Below the pieces are notes generated by a model. The model did not search any database and was not told where the DNA came from. It saw only the letters and a program-made list of their open reading frames with translations. A stretch of DNA of 64,000 nt from Fibrobacter sp. UWR2 (GTDB lineage: Bacteria > Fibrobacterota > Fibrobacteria > Fibrobacterales > Fibrobacteraceae). Positions within the stretch are counted from its first letter, which is position 1; every line of letters starts with the position of its first letter. The stretch spans positions 62,001 to 126,000 of the forward strand of contig NZ_MWQE01000005.1 of the NCBI RefSeq assembly GCF_002210285.1, given 5' to 3'. Below, one piece after another: positions 17,436 to 27,423 of this stretch. The translations under genes and the position numbers were made by a program.

Positions 17436-20400
17436 ATGGTGAAGTTCTTTTTATACATAATTGCGATACTCCTTTTGAGCGTGTCTGCCTCGGCATCGAC
17501 GGTGGTGGAGGATTCCCGCTCGCGCTTTGTGCTCGATGACGGTGTGTACGATACGTCTGTCTACGGCTGTTCCGATGAACGCGGTACGGAAATTCCGGGC
17601 AACCGCTTCATTCCCGAAAATTCGTTCGTTGACGATAATAGTGATGTCCCGTTTCGCTTGTACCGTGTGGCTGTCCCCGCGGGTGCGACTCCGCGCGTTT
17701 CGCTTTCGGTAAAGAAGACTAAAAACCTGAAAGGGAGCCCCTGCAAGGGAGCCAAGCTGAAGTCCTCGCCGGTACATGCCTCGTCGCCGTATTTGCGCGA
17801 TGGCCTGTGGATTGTCGATATCCGGGTGCCGCTATACGAAAAGTCGGGCGCTTCGCTTAGGCTCCGCACGCAGTTCCGCCTTACGGTCGACTTTGCCGTG
17901 ACTGGTTCGGGAGTGAATCCTGGCAAGCGTGCCCTGTCACGCGTGGTAAACGGTAAGGGTGCTTCATCCTTCGGGGTCTCGCGCAATGCTTACCGCAAGT
18001 CGCTTCGCCGTATGGGTGTGTCGGATATCTCGGACGTGCATTTCCTCGCGAAGTTCCTTGTGGGCGACAGGAACGTGGCTACTACAAGCGAGGATGGCCT
18101 CTATGCGGTGGATTTCAAGACAATCAAGAATGCGCTCCTGCCGTACCTGAGGCAATCCGACCTGGATGGAATTCCCGTCGAGAAGTTGAGGCTTTTCGGT
18201 GCGTCTCCTGATACGATGTCTGCCAAGGTTCCTGGTCCTGACGTGATTGTTCCGGCCCACCTGTTCGAAATTCCTATCGAGGTGCGTGACCATTCCAAGA
18301 GTAGGGGTTCCTCAAGCCCGGATGGCACGTTCAATGACGGCGATTCCATCGTGTTTGTGGGTTACGGATCGTCATTCTGGAAATATGCGGATAGCCTCTA
18401 CTTCCATTCCACATCGCCGTATACCTTTTTCCAGCAGTTCCAGCTAGGCTGGAGCGAGACTGGCAAGGGCTTGCGCTTTGCCGATAAGATATCGTACACC
18501 TCCGATGGCGCGAAGGATATCCCGCTTATGCGCTACGTGCGTGCCGAGCAGGATGTCTACTTGAGGGATGCCTATTACGGCAAGCCGCTGGACTGGGACA
18601 AGACGACGGGTAAGGAATGGTTCTGGATATGGCACTGTAGGTTCGATACGACGAAGGTCCCGTCTTCTGACCTTATGAGGGATTCCCCGCAGGTGAAGGA
18701 TTTCCCGGGATTTGTTGATGGCGGTAAGACGCAATTGCAGGCCACGTTCGTTCCGTACCGTTCTGTCTGGGAAGCGAGTGTCGAACGCGATAACGACCAG
18801 ATTACAGATTACGAGATGTCCGGTATGAGCCTGGAGGAGCGTGTCGCTGCAATCCGGTTCCGCTTTACGCTTAATGGCAAGGAGTATTCGGACGAGTCTG
18901 CGGTTGTGGGCCCCGATGGCGGGTTTGTGTTCGATGACGTGCCGCTCAAGGGCTCCGAAAACGAGTATTCCCTGACGATACTTCCCAACGAGAAGCAGTA
19001 TGACCGCTTTGACGGCTACACCGTGGCCTATCAGTGGAATCCTGTGGTGGATTCTGCTGAATGGTATTTGCCCGGCAAGGTTTCGGGCAAGGTCCGCTTG
19101 CCGGTGCCTAATGGCGTGAGTCTCATGAAGTTCGTTGACCTTGTTCCCGTTGGAATCCTTGCGAATTCGGGAAAGTATGCCATAGATAGTGTTGTCGCCG
19201 GTGAGGATGTGCGCTATCTTGCCTTCAGGGAAGGCGTTTTCAGGAATGGCGATGGCCGCAACATGCTCGCGGTGGAGGGGCTGCCTGAAAATCATCGTGA
19301 AGTGCTTTCGGATATATCGAAAATCAGTTCTAAGACCGAATACCTGATAATCTCTGCTCCGGAATTTCTTGATGGTGCTGTCGAACTCGGTAAGTTCCGT
19401 TCGGAAGGGGATGCTGTTTCCAAGTATGCGACGACGGTGGTGAATGTCGAAGATATCTACAGGCAGTATACGGGCGGCTCGCTTTCGCCGGTAGCCATAA
19501 GGAACTATATCGCCTACGCCTATTCCGTTTGCCCCGATCTTCAGTACGTTCTCCTGCTTGGCTCCGGTCACTATGACTACCGCGGGGTTATTGCCAAACT
19601 GGGCAAGAATTTCATGCCTCCTTTTGAATGGGAAGATAACGTTACCGAGGATTTCTTCGCTGTGCTTGATTCGGGCGAACTGGTACGCTATGGGAACTAT
19701 GACCTGGATGTGTCTGTCGGGCGCCTGCCGGTCTCTACGGAATCTGAACTCTACGATTATATCGAAAAGGCGAAGGATTACGAGATGGTCGGCCGCTTTG
19801 ACCATTCGGACTGGCGAAAGACAATCCTGCTTGCGGCGGACGATGCGAAGAATGGAACGGTGGTGGACAGAACTCCGCATACGAAATCCCAGGAAAAGGT
19901 CGCGAAAGCGATTGACGCCTTGGTTAACGAGCTCGATTTCCGCTGGAACCAGAGAAAAGTGTACCTGCTGGATTATGAGGAAGATGCAGCCGGGCAGAAG
20001 AAACAGGCGACAGAGGACTTTTTGAATATTCTCAACCAGGGCGCCTTGATGACGACGTATTTCGGCCATGGCTCGAAAACGGACTGGGCGGCGGAAGGGC
20101 TCCTAAAGCCAAGCTACCTCTCTAGGCTATCGAACAAGGGTCGCTATACGATTCTCAATTCGTTCTCCTGTACGGTAGGCCGGTTCGACCAGGGAGATGC
20201 CAGGTCCCTGTCCGAGGAATTCCTGATTGCGCCCTTCAAGGGATCGATTGTCTCGGTCGGTGCCGCTCGAGAGACTTTCTCCACCTACAACGAACTGTTT
20301 GGACGGAACTTCATGTTCACGCTCCTGCGTAACGATGGCATATCGATGGGCGACGCCTTCCGTGCGGCAAAGAACGAAGCCTCGGCCTCCTATTCTAGGG

Positions 20401-21530
20401 CTCGCTTCAATAACGAGCACTACGTGTTCATCGGCGAGCCCGTCACCAAGATGCTCAAGGCTGATTTCAATGTGTCGCTGGACCAGAAACTTGATACGCT
20501 CAGGGCTCTCGACAAGGTGAAACTTTCCGGTTCTGTTTCGGGAATGGATAACGGCTTCATTGAACTTTCCTTGCGCGAGAGCCGCAATAGCAAGCGACTC
20601 TATATCGGGATTGAGGGTGTGGAAGAAGATACGCTCGATGTGTTGTACGACGGCGCCTTGATCTATTCCGAAAAGGTTCCCGTTGTTGGTGGACGTTATG
20701 AGACGGAATTCGTAACTCCGCGCAAGATATCGTTTGGCGATACCGCGGTGGAACTCAATGCGTGGGCCTATTCTAACGATGTCCGTGACATTGGCCGCTT
20801 CAGGCTTGGCGGTATCGGTATTTACGGCTTTTCCGCCTACGCCGACTCCATTCATGATTCCGATCCGCCCTCCATAAAGATCCAGAACTGCTATTCTACA
20901 GGGTCGGAAGCCTCGTTCTCTGATGAGGAGACGGTGAAACTGCAGGCTCCTGCATGCTTGCAGGTTGTTGTCGAGGATTCTACGGCCATCGATTTCCGCG
21001 AGCAGGCGGACGAGGGAATTTCCATAGAGGTCGAAGGGGTCGAGAATCCGTACCATCCGTATCCTTTCCTGGAGCAGTCATCCAAGAAGGCTGTATTCCG
21101 CAAGTCGTTTACGCTTGAAAGCTATCCGGAAGGCCATTATGTATTCCACGTACGGGCCATGGATGTGCTTGGAAATGTTGCTGTGAAGACTGTCAATCTG
21201 GACATTACCGAAGACATGAAGGCGGGCCTTGCCGATGTGTTCAACGTTCCCAATCCGGTGGGGAAGAAGGGCACTACGTTCTACTTCAAGAACCTTGCCG
21301 TGGACCGTGAGCCGACTGTGAATATCTTTATCTACAACCAGCATGGCCGCCTGGTGAAGGTCATCAAGGATGCCGTTTCGGGCGTGACGCACTGGGACGG
21401 CAAGGATAACCATGGTCGTAAATTGGCCAACGGACTGTATCATTATGTTGTTCGCAGTGAAGTCCCTGCTTCGGGTAACTTCAAGGCGAAGACGTGGACT
21501 AAAAAACAGAAATTGTTGATTTCGAGGTAA
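17436..21530 (+). CDS. porU: C25 (gingipain-family) cysteine peptidase, PorU-like sortase candidate
   Basis: A 1364-residue secreted protein with a signal peptide (MVKFFLYIIAILLLSVSASA). After a beta-rich N-terminal half comes a C25 peptidase domain at about residues 640-990. The catalytic His lies in YFGHGS (His878) and Cys in NSFSCTVGRFD (Cys912). The SLSEEFL ... GSIVSVGAARETFSTYNELF segment matches PorU-type proteins. The end (FNVPNPVGKKGTTFYFKN ... ANGLYHYVVR) is an FlgD-Ig-like domain, as in PorU. PorU is the T9SS enzyme that removes C-terminal signals and attaches cargo to the surface. Sortase activity and T9SS membership are inferred from family and from likely substrates in this window. 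Confidence 0.78.
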   Translation: MVKFFLYIIAILLLSVSASASTVVEDSRSRFVLDDGVYDTSVYGCSDERGTEIPGNRFIPENSFVDDNSDVPFRLYRVAVPAGATPRVSLSVKKTKNLKGSPCKGAKLKSSPVHASSPYLRDGLWIVDIRVPLYEKSGASLRLRTQFRLTVDFAVTGSGVNPGKRALSRVVNGKGASSFGVSRNAYRKSLRRMGVSDISDVHFLAKFLVGDRNVATTSEDGLYAVDFKTIKNALLPYLRQSDLDGIPVEKLRLFGASPDTMSAKVPGPDVIVPAHLFEIPIEVRDHSKSRGSSSPDGTFNDGDSIVFVGYGSSFWKYADSLYFHSTSPYTFFQQFQLGWSETGKGLRFADKISYTSDGAKDIPLMRYVRAEQDVYLRDAYYGKPLDWDKTTGKEWFWIWHCRFDTTKVPSSDLMRDSPQVKDFPGFVDGGKTQLQATFVPYRSVWEASVERDNDQITDYEMSGMSLEERVAAIRFRFTLNGKEYSDESAVVGPDGGFVFDDVPLKGSENEYSLTILPNEKQYDRFDGYTVAYQWNPVVDSAEWYLPGKVSGKVRLPVPNGVSLMKFVDLVPVGILANSGKYAIDSVVAGEDVRYLAFREGVFRNGDGRNMLAVEGLPENHREVLSDISKISSKTEYLIISAPEFLDGAVELGKFRSEGDAVSKYATTVVNVEDIYRQYTGGSLSPVAIRNYIAYAYSVCPDLQYVLLLGSGHYDYRGVIAKLGKNFMPPFEWEDNVTEDFFAVLDSGELVRYGNYDLDVSVGRLPVSTESELYDYIEKAKDYEMVGRFDHSDWRKTILLAADDAKNGTVVDRTPHTKSQEKVAKAIDALVNELDFRWNQRKVYLLDYEEDAAGQKKQATEDFLNILNQGALMTTYFGHGSKTDWAAEGLLKPSYLSRLSNKGRYTILNSFSCTVGRFDQGDARSLSEEFLIAPFKGSIVSVGAARETFSTYNELFGRNFMFTLLRNDGISMGDAFRAAKNEASASYSRARFNNEHYVFIGEPVTKMLKADFNVSLDQKLDTLRALDKVKLSGSVSGMDNGFIELSLRESRNSKRLYIGIEGVEEDTLDVLYDGALIYSEKVPVVGGRYETEFVTPRKISFGDTAVELNAWAYSNDVRDIGRFRLGGIGIYGFSAYADSIHDSDPPSIKIQNCYSTGSEASFSDEETVKLQAPACLQVVVEDSTAIDFREQADEGISIEVEGVENPYHPYPFLEQSSKKAVFRKSFTLESYPEGHYVFHVRAMDVLGNVAVKTVNLDITEDMKAGLADVFNVPNPVGKKGTTFYFKNLAVDREPTVNIFIYNQHGRLVKVIKDAVSGVTHWDGKDNHGRKLANGLYHYVVRSEVPASGNFKAKTWTKKQKLLISR

Positions 21531-21532
21531 TT

Positions 21533-22438
21533 ATGGATTTGAGAGAGAAACCGGGGAAGGTGCAGAAATTTTTGGAACTGATGCTGCGCTTTAGACTGAT
21601 TGCCCTGGTGGTAATGGTTGTCGTAACGGTTCCCATGTTATTGATGAATGTGAAGGGGTTCCTTGTGAGCGGTTGGCAGGGCTTCTTTTCTGTTCCGGTT
21701 GCCGCCTCCGAGGCCTTTGGAATGTGGCTTTCGGGAATTCAAGGCGTTCAGAGCCTGTGGTCTTCGGCTCAGTTCCTTGTTGCTGCGGGTGTTGCCTGTG
21801 TTGCGATGCTTTTCGTGTTTGGCGGTGTCCGCGCCGGGGTGGCATCGATTGTTTCGACATTGGCAGGCTTTGGCATCTTGATTTTGCTGGATGGCGATGA
21901 GAGTGTCGTTCTTCCGATGTTCGGCATCCTCGCACTGGTTTCCCTTGTGCTTTTTATCTTTGTCAAGAAGTCCGTTGTGTGTGCGCTATTCCCGTTTGTC
22001 TTGTGCAGTTTTTTCATTCCCTGCCTGGTGGATTTGAGCCCCTGGATTCTTAGCGAGAATTCAATTGAATTTTGGCTGGCAGCATTTGCAATGTTTGCGC
22101 TTGCTAATTCCATGGCGTTTGCTGTTGTTGCCGGTAAGCATCTGGGTGCCGGGGTCCCGCAGGCTGGTGCCCTGGTGAAGGCAGCCCGGCAGATGGTTGT
22201 GCCTGTGCTTGTCGGTGCGCTGCTGCTGGTAGTGGCCCTTGCGGAAACGCGGGTTGCAACGCCGGCTATGCCGGTTGAAACGGCGCATACGAGCTGGCTG
22301 TTCGTTGTCGTACGCTATGTGGCTCTTGTAGTTTGGTTCTTCGTATTCTTCTTTCCGATTTCGTCCTTCGCTCCGTGGGCTCGCCTGCGTGCAGGTAGCC
22401 GCCGCGTCGAGATGAAGGACAAAAAAAAGAAGAAGTAA
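21533..22438 (+). CDS. Polytopic membrane protein coupled to the PorU-like gene
   Basis: A 301-residue inner-membrane protein with about seven hydrophobic segments (for example LRFRLIALVVMVVVTVPMLL and WLFVVVRYVALVVWFFVFFF) and a basic Lys tail. It begins 2 bp after the PorU-like stop codon, so translation is probably coupled. No family recognised. Confidence 0.65.
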   Translation: MDLREKPGKVQKFLELMLRFRLIALVVMVVVTVPMLLMNVKGFLVSGWQGFFSVPVAASEAFGMWLSGIQGVQSLWSSAQFLVAAGVACVAMLFVFGGVRAGVASIVSTLAGFGILILLDGDESVVLPMFGILALVSLVLFIFVKKSVVCALFPFVLCSFFIPCLVDLSPWILSENSIEFWLAAFAMFALANSMAFAVVAGKHLGAGVPQAGALVKAARQMVVPVLVGALLLVVALAETRVATPAMPVETAHTSWLFVVVRYVALVVWFFVFFFPISSFAPWARLRAGSRRVEMKDKKKKK

Positions 22439-22457
22439 TATTAAACGAAAAAAAAGT

Positions 22458-22480
22458 GGCGGGTCGATAACCCGCCCTTG
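22458..22480 (+). terminator. terminator of the PorU-like gene run
   Basis: Stem GGCGGGT (22458-22464) / ACCCGCC (22470-22476), 5-base loop, then CTT. Confidence 0.6.
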
Positions 22481-22485
22481 CATGT

Positions 22486-22513
22486 GTCATCCCCGGCTTG
22501 ACCGGGGATCTTC
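22486..22513 (+). repeat. dispersed palindromic repeat (GTCATCCCCGN type)
   Basis: GTCATCCCCGG-cttg-ACCGGGGATC, one of six related intergenic palindromes in the window; here between convergent genes, so it may also terminate yicC. Confidence 0.75.
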
Positions 22514-22514
22514 T

Positions 22515-23396
22515 TTATGCGATATTCAGCGACTGCTCCCTAATGCACTCGATCTCATTCTTGAGTTCGATGGCGAGTGCCGCAATCTCTGCGCTTTGGC
22601 ATTTTGTCCCGAGGGTATTCGCCTCGCGGCCCATCTCCTGAAGGATAAACCCGAGGTTCTTGCCCTGGGCTCCGCCCTTCTTGAGCGCGTCGAGGAACAG
22701 TTTGTTGTGGCTGTGGAACCGCGTGATTTCTTCGTGGATATCGAGCTTGTCGGCCATGATGCAGGCTTCCTGCAGCAGGCGCACGTCGTCGATTTCGCTA
22801 TCCTTCATGAGCGCGTTGATACGTTCACGGAACTTGACTTTCCATGTCTCGATGCGCTGCGGGTCCAGTACTTCGATTTTCGCGAGCACGTCTTCAAGGT
22901 GAGCGACTCGCTTTGTGAGGTCGGCGGCGAGGTTCGCACCTTCCTTTTCACGCATGGCGATGACGCCGTCCAAGGCCTTGTCGAGTTCTGCCTTCAGGTG
23001 CTTTTCCCAGGCTTCGTTGTCGGCATTGGCGTCGGTAAACTGCAATACTTCGGGAATGGCGAGCACGTGTTCTAGCTTGATGTCGCCGGCAATGCCGTAC
23101 TTGGCCTGCATGGCCTTCGTGATTTCGACGAATTTTGCGACGGCCACGTCGTTGTAGCATACGGGGATATTCCCGAGATTTCCTTCGCCGAGCGTGATGC
23201 TCATGTTCACCGAGCCGCGGGCCAGCTTGTCCTTGATTTGGGCCTTGAGGTCGTTTTCGAGATAGGCGAAGTTTTTAGGAATCTTGCTCGAGATTTCGAG
23301 GAATCGGCTGTTCACGCTGCGGACTTCGATAACGCAACTGACTCCGTTCAGGGTGGATTCGCTCTTTCCGAATCCGGTCATGGAAATAATCGACAT
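22515..23396 (-). CDS. yicC: YicC-family endoribonuclease
   Basis: A 293-residue protein opening [13 protein letters not shown] and ending with the DUF1732-type segment [22 protein letters not shown], both diagnostic of YicC. The E. coli homologue is a stress-related endoribonuclease. The start codon lies 6 bases after TATTAT on the minus strand with no Shine-Dalgarno sequence. Monocistronic between convergent and divergent neighbours. Confidence 0.9.
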   Translation of the reverse strand: MSIISMTGFGKSESTLNGVSCVIEVRSVNSRFLEISSKIPKNFAYLENDLKAQIKDKLARGSVNMSITLGEGNLGNIPVCYNDVAVAKFVEITKAMQAKYGIAGDIKLEHVLAIPEVLQFTDANADNEAWEKHLKAELDKALDGVIAMREKEGANLAADLTKRVAHLEDVLAKIEVLDPQRIETWKVKFRERINALMKDSEIDDVRLLQEACIMADKLDIHEEITRFHSHNKLFLDALKKGGAQGKNLGFILQEMGREANTLGTKCQSAEIAALAIELKNEIECIREQSLNIA

Positions 23397-23485
23397 GCCC
23401 TAATAATAAAAAAATTTTCTACCATGTATCGGCCGCTTGATATCGGCTTTCATTTATTTCGCCTGGGCTGGGTTCATCCGTTTGC

Positions 23486-23491
23486 TATATT
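23486..23491 (+). promoter_or_regulatory. -10 element of the thiSFGH run
   Basis: TATATT with 7 bases to ATG 23499. No TPP riboswitch fits in the 8-base leader or was seen upstream. Confidence 0.5.
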
Positions 23492-23498
23492 TTTTCAC

Positions 23499-23693
23499 AT
23501 GGTAACTATCAACGGACAAAGTGTAGAGGCTGCGGGCAAGTCGGTTGCGCAGTACCTTGCCGAGGCGGGGTATAATGCTGTGCGTATCGCGGTAGAACGA
23601 AACTTGGAAATTGTGCCCAAGGCGAAGTATGCCGAGACGGTTCTTGCCGATGGCGATGTTGTCGAAGTTGTGAATTTCGTAGGTGGCGGGTGA
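23499..23693 (+). CDS. thiS: Thiamine sulfur-carrier protein ThiS
   Basis: A 64-residue ubiquitin-fold protein ending VNFVGGG, the C-terminal Gly-Gly being adenylated by ThiF and converted to thiocarboxylate for thiazole synthesis. VTINGQSVE near the start and [11 protein letters not shown] near the end are typical. It lies inside a longer open frame; ATG 23499 gives the normal length. Its TGA overlaps the thiF ATG (TGATG). Confidence 0.92.
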   Translation: MVTINGQSVEAAGKSVAQYLAEAGYNAVRIAVERNLEIVPKAKYAETVLADGDVVEVVNFVGGG

Positions 23694-24343
23694 TGCCTGT
23701 CGAAACACAGATGCGAGAGCCTTCCCGCGAAGAAATGCTTGCCGCGCTCGAAAAGCGCCAGGGGGCCGATGCCGTGCGCAAGTTGCAGGCGGCGACGGTC
23801 GCTGTCTGTGGTCTTGGCGGACTCGGTTCCAATATTGCGATATCCTTGGCTCGGGCCGGTGTCGGCAAACTCGTTCTTATCGATTTTGACTGCGTCGACG
23901 TGACGAACCTTCATCGCCAGCAGTACAAGGCATGCCAGGTGGGCCTCCCGAAGCCCGAGGCGCTTCTCTCGAACCTGAAAGAGATTGCTCCTTACACAGA
24001 ATACGAGACGCATTTCGAGAAAGTGACTGAGGAGAATGTGTCGACGTTGCTAGCCAGGGCAGACGTGATTTGCGAGGCGTTTGACGTTGCCGAAGCGAAG
24101 GCGATGCTCGTGAACGCGGTGCTTGAGACGATGCCAGATAAATACCTAGTTGCGGCTTCCGGAATGGCTGGCTACGATAGCGGTAATTCGATTACGGCCC
24201 GCAAGGTGACGAAGCGTTTTTATGTCTGCGGCGACGGCAAGAGCGACGTGAATGCGGGAATTGGCCTGATTGCCCCGCGCGTGATGCTTTGCGCCGCCCA
24301 CCAGGCACTGACAGCTATCCGCCTGATCCTCGGGCTGGAATAA
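23693..24343 (+). CDS. thiF: ThiS adenylyltransferase
   Basis: A 216-residue E1-like enzyme. The nucleotide-binding [10 protein letters not shown] motif, [15 protein letters not shown] and a C-terminal helix are present. The CxxC zinc pairs of E. coli ThiF are not visible; this is the shorter ThiF form common in anaerobes. The start overlaps thiS by one base, so translation is coupled. Confidence 0.87.
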   Translation: MPVETQMREPSREEMLAALEKRQGADAVRKLQAATVAVCGLGGLGSNIAISLARAGVGKLVLIDFDCVDVTNLHRQQYKACQVGLPKPEALLSNLKEIAPYTEYETHFEKVTEENVSTLLARADVICEAFDVAEAKAMLVNAVLETMPDKYLVAASGMAGYDSGNSITARKVTKRFYVCGDGKSDVNAGIGLIAPRVMLCAAHQALTAIRLILGLE

Positions 24344-24346
24344 TTC

Positions 24347-24352
24347 TATATT
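24347..24352 (+). promoter_or_regulatory. possible internal promoter element before thiG
   Basis: TATATT in the 40-bp thiF-thiG gap, 31 bases before the thiG start, with GAAGG near 24375 as ribosome binding site. Confidence 0.35.
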
Positions 24353-24383
24353 TTCCCCCGAAAAATTTCATAAAGAAGGCTTT

Positions 24384-25151
24384 ATGGACGACAAACTTGT
24401 TATCGGTGGTCATGAATTTACTTCCCGCTTTATCCTGGGTTCTGGAAAGTATTCACTGAAATTGATTGAAGCCGCGGTGCGCGATGCGGGGGCACAGATT
24501 GTGACCCTGGCGGTGCGCCGGGCGAACACCAAGGACCACGAAAATATCTTGGATTACATTCCGAAGGGCGTGACGCTGTTGCCGAACACGTCCGGCGCCC
24601 GCACCGCCGAAGAGGCGGTCCGCATCGCGCGTCTTTCCCGCGAGCTCGGCTGCGGTGATTTCGTCAAGATCGAAATCATGCGCGACACGAAGTACCTTTT
24701 GCCCGATAACTACGAGACCATCAAGGCGACCGAAACCCTCGCGAAGGAGGGCTTCGTGGTGATGCCGTATATGTACCCGGACTTGAACGTGGCGCGCGAC
24801 CTCGCTAACGCGGGTGCCGCAGCCGTGATGCCGCTTGCAGCCCCGATTGGCAGCAACAAGGGCCTTTCCACGCGCGAGTTCATCCAGATTCTGATTGACG
24901 AAATCGACCTGCCCATCATTGTGGATGCGGGTATCGGAAAGCCCTCCGAAGCTTGTGCCGCGATGGAAATGGGTGCTGCCGCCATCATGGCGAACACGGC
25001 GCTTGCCACTGCGGGCGACTTGCCGCTCATGGCGCAGAGTTTCAAACTTGCCATCGAGGCGGGTCGCAAGGCCTACCTCGCAGGCCTTGGGCGCGTTCTC
25101 ACGCGCGGCGCTTCCGCGTCCGACCCGCTCACGGGTTTCCTCCGCGATTAA
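24384..25151 (+). CDS. thiG: Thiazole synthase
   Basis: A 255-residue TIM-barrel enzyme joining DXP, dehydroglycine and ThiS thiocarboxylate. Motifs: [38 protein letters not shown] and [11 protein letters not shown]; ends LTGFLRD. Length is normal. Followed by thiH 24 bp on. Confidence 0.97.
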   Translation: MDDKLVIGGHEFTSRFILGSGKYSLKLIEAAVRDAGAQIVTLAVRRANTKDHENILDYIPKGVTLLPNTSGARTAEEAVRIARLSRELGCGDFVKIEIMRDTKYLLPDNYETIKATETLAKEGFVVMPYMYPDLNVARDLANAGAAAVMPLAAPIGSNKGLSTREFIQILIDEIDLPIIVDAGIGKPSEACAAMEMGAAAIMANTALATAGDLPLMAQSFKLAIEAGRKAYLAGLGRVLTRGASASDPLTGFLRD

Positions 25152-25175
25152 CGGCTATCTGTCGTAGGCATAAAG

Positions 25176-26441
25176 ATGGAAAGCGAAAGAAAAGACAATA
25201 ACTACCTGTTCGATTCCGGGAACCTTTCGGAAGGCGCTCTCGCGAAGAAGCACCGCATAGAGACGGACCCGAGCGCCCGCACGAACATCATGGATTACCT
25301 GCCCGGCATGGAAATCATCCAGTCGGACATCGCCGACAAGGTCCTCTCCGAATCCGAGAATTACGATTACAGCAAGTATACCGGCAAGGACGTGAAGCGC
25401 GCCCTGGAACACGAACGCTGCACGCTCGAAGACTTCAAGGCGCTCCTTTCTCCGGCAGCCGCTCCGTACCTTGAGCAGATGGCCGCGAAGGCGAAAATCG
25501 AGACGAGCAAGCACTTCGGCAACAACGTCTATTTCTTCACGCCGCTTTACATCGCGAACTACTGCGAAAACTACTGCGTCTATTGCGGGTTCAACTGCTA
25601 CAACCATATCAAGCGCATGCAGCTCACGATGGAGCAAATCGAGCACGAGATGAAGGTCATCGCCGACAGCGGCATGGAAGAAATCCTGATTCTCACCGGC
25701 GAAAGCCGCGCCAAAAGCAGCGTGGAATACATCGGTGAGGCCTGCAAGCTCGCACGCAAGTATTTCCGCATGGTGGGCGTGGAAGTCTACCCGGTCAACG
25801 TCGACGAATACCGCTACCTGCACGAATGCGGCGTGGATTACGTGACCGTCTTCCAGGAAACCTACGACAAGGTCCGTTTTGAACAACTTCACCTGCTCGG
25901 TCACAAGCGCGTATTCCCGTACCGCTTCGACTCGCAGGAACGCGCCTTGATGGCGGGCATGCGCGGGGTGGCGTTCTCCGCACTCCTCGGCCTCTCGGAC
26001 TTCCGCCGCGACGCGCTCGCATCGGCACTGCACGTGTATTATCTGCAAAAGAAGTACCCGCATGCCGAAATGAGCTTAAGCTGCCCGCGCCTGCGCCCGA
26101 TTATCAATAACGACAAGATTGACCCGCTCGACGTTCACGAGAAGGAACTCTGCCAGGTGCTCTGCGCCTACCGCATCTTCCTCCCGTTTGTGGGCATTAC
26201 GGTTTCGAGTCGCGAAAGCAAGGAATTCCGCAACGGCATTGTGAAAATCGCTGCGACGAAGGTTTCTGCCGGCGTTTCGACGGGCATTGGCGACCACGAA
26301 AGCAAGTACAGCGGTCACGACGACGGGGAAGGCGGCGACGAGCAGTTCGAAATCAACGACTCCCGCAGTTTCAACGATATGTACGGCGACATCTCGGGCG
26401 AAGGTTTACAGCCCGTCCTGAACGATTACCTTTACGTGTAA
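25176..26441 (+). CDS. thiH: 2-iminoacetate synthase (radical SAM)
   Basis: A 421-residue radical SAM tyrosine lyase that makes dehydroglycine for ThiG, the usual route in anaerobes. The cluster motif CENYCVYC is followed by FNCYNHIKR. The extended N terminus (about 90 residues) resembles the long clostridial/Bacteroides ThiH. It ends 3 bp before the convergent pseudopilin gene. Confidence 0.92.
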   Translation: MESERKDNNYLFDSGNLSEGALAKKHRIETDPSARTNIMDYLPGMEIIQSDIADKVLSESENYDYSKYTGKDVKRALEHERCTLEDFKALLSPAAAPYLEQMAAKAKIETSKHFGNNVYFFTPLYIANYCENYCVYCGFNCYNHIKRMQLTMEQIEHEMKVIADSGMEEILILTGESRAKSSVEYIGEACKLARKYFRMVGVEVYPVNVDEYRYLHECGVDYVTVFQETYDKVRFEQLHLLGHKRVFPYRFDSQERALMAGMRGVAFSALLGLSDFRRDALASALHVYYLQKKYPHAEMSLSCPRLRPIINNDKIDPLDVHEKELCQVLCAYRIFLPFVGITVSSRESKEFRNGIVKIAATKVSAGVSTGIGDHESKYSGHDDGEGGDEQFEINDSRSFNDMYGDISGEGLQPVLNDYLYV

Positions 26442-26444
26442 CGG

Positions 26445-27281
26445 CTAGTATTTGTAGTTTTTGCAGCCGATATCGCCATAGGTCGAGAAGCAGACTCCGT
26501 GCTCTGAGAGAAGAGCGCTACCTTCTCCATTCGCGGTGCTTAGCTTTCCACCATTTGGAAGCAGGGCTACTTCCACGGAATGGCTGTGCTCGTTGCGTCC
26601 GCTCCACTGGACGCTCATCGTCAAGCGGTAATTTGTTTTATTCGCTTTGCTACCCGAGCCTTGAGATGTTATCCCGTCTAAGCCAGAGGACTTTCCCTTG
26701 TTTAACTCTCTGCTGATAAACATCGGTTCCTTGGGAAAGGTCCGGTAATCTGAGTTGTTGTTATAGGGCACGGAATAGTAAGTTTCTCCGTCCTTTTTCC
26801 AATCATTATTGGTTCTGGCAATAAGAATGTCCGCAACACCATTAAAGCCGGATTCCTTTAGGGCATTGTACCATGTTCCGCTATTCCCAACCAAGGAACT
26901 CATTTCCGAGTTGGCTGTGACACTGGAGTGCTTTCCTTGTACATTGGTGGGAAGATCCGGACGTACTTCTACAATGAACAATTGTACGCCGGATTCACTT
27001 TTCAGGGCTTTTTTCAGTTTTTCGAGATTTTCTTGAGCCTTGTCTCCGGTCTTTACAAATGCGCTATTGAACAGAGCGCTTTCATCTTCAATCAGAGCTC
27101 TGTTCAACGCCTCTCTCAGGTAGTATAGTTTGAGGAGGTCTACCTTTTCTCTTGATTTTTCAACCATGCCGAAAATATTCGGAACCGCGACAGCGGAGAT
27201 AATGCCCATGACGGTGATGACGACCATGAGCTCAATCAAGGTAAAGCCATGTTTTTTATTATCTTGCTTTTGCATAAGCAT
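26445..27281 (-). CDS. Type II/IV pseudopilin-like protein
   Basis: A 278-residue protein with a class III signal: a short basic leader, the cleavage site KKHG/FTLIELMVV with Glu at +5, then a hydrophobic helix. The globular part is unusually long for a major pilin and has a C-terminal Cys pair (GVCFSTYGDIGC). Minus-strand ATG 27281 is chosen because AAAGGA sits 8 bases upstream; ATG 27275 and 27299 are alternatives. It stands alone between thiH and thiE, so its assembly machinery is elsewhere. Confidence 0.8.
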   Translation of the reverse strand: MLMQKQDNKKHGFTLIELMVVITVMGIISAVAVPNIFGMVEKSREKVDLLKLYYLREALNRALIEDESALFNSAFVKTGDKAQENLEKLKKALKSESGVQLFIVEVRPDLPTNVQGKHSSVTANSEMSSLVGNSGTWYNALKESGFNGVADILIARTNNDWKKDGETYYSVPYNNNSDYRTFPKEPMFISRELNKGKSSGLDGITSQGSGSKANKTNYRLTMSVQWSGRNEHSHSVEVALLPNGGKLSTANGEGSALLSEHGVCFSTYGDIGCKNYKY

Positions 27282-27409
27282 AGTGTACGTCCTTTGCAAA
27301 AACTAACCGTGTATACAGAAAAAATAGTTCTTTTTTTACGAAAATAATGCGTTTTTTTTGAAAAAAAGGGATTCTTTAACAGAAATCACAAATAAACCGC
27401 CCATTTTTC

Positions 27410-27415
27410 TATTTT
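27410..27415 (+). promoter_or_regulatory. -10-like element of thiE
   Basis: TATTTT, 8 bases before ATG 27424; no ribosome binding site. Confidence 0.35.
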
Positions 27416-27423
27416 TTGTATAC

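Noticed and set aside
18444-20069. 541-codon minus-strand open frame inside the PorU-like gene
   Set aside because: Opposes a continuous 1364-residue frame with catalytic motifs.
23400-23498. TPP riboswitch before thiS
   Set aside because: No CTGAGA or ACCTGATCTGG-like core was found and the predicted transcript start leaves no space.
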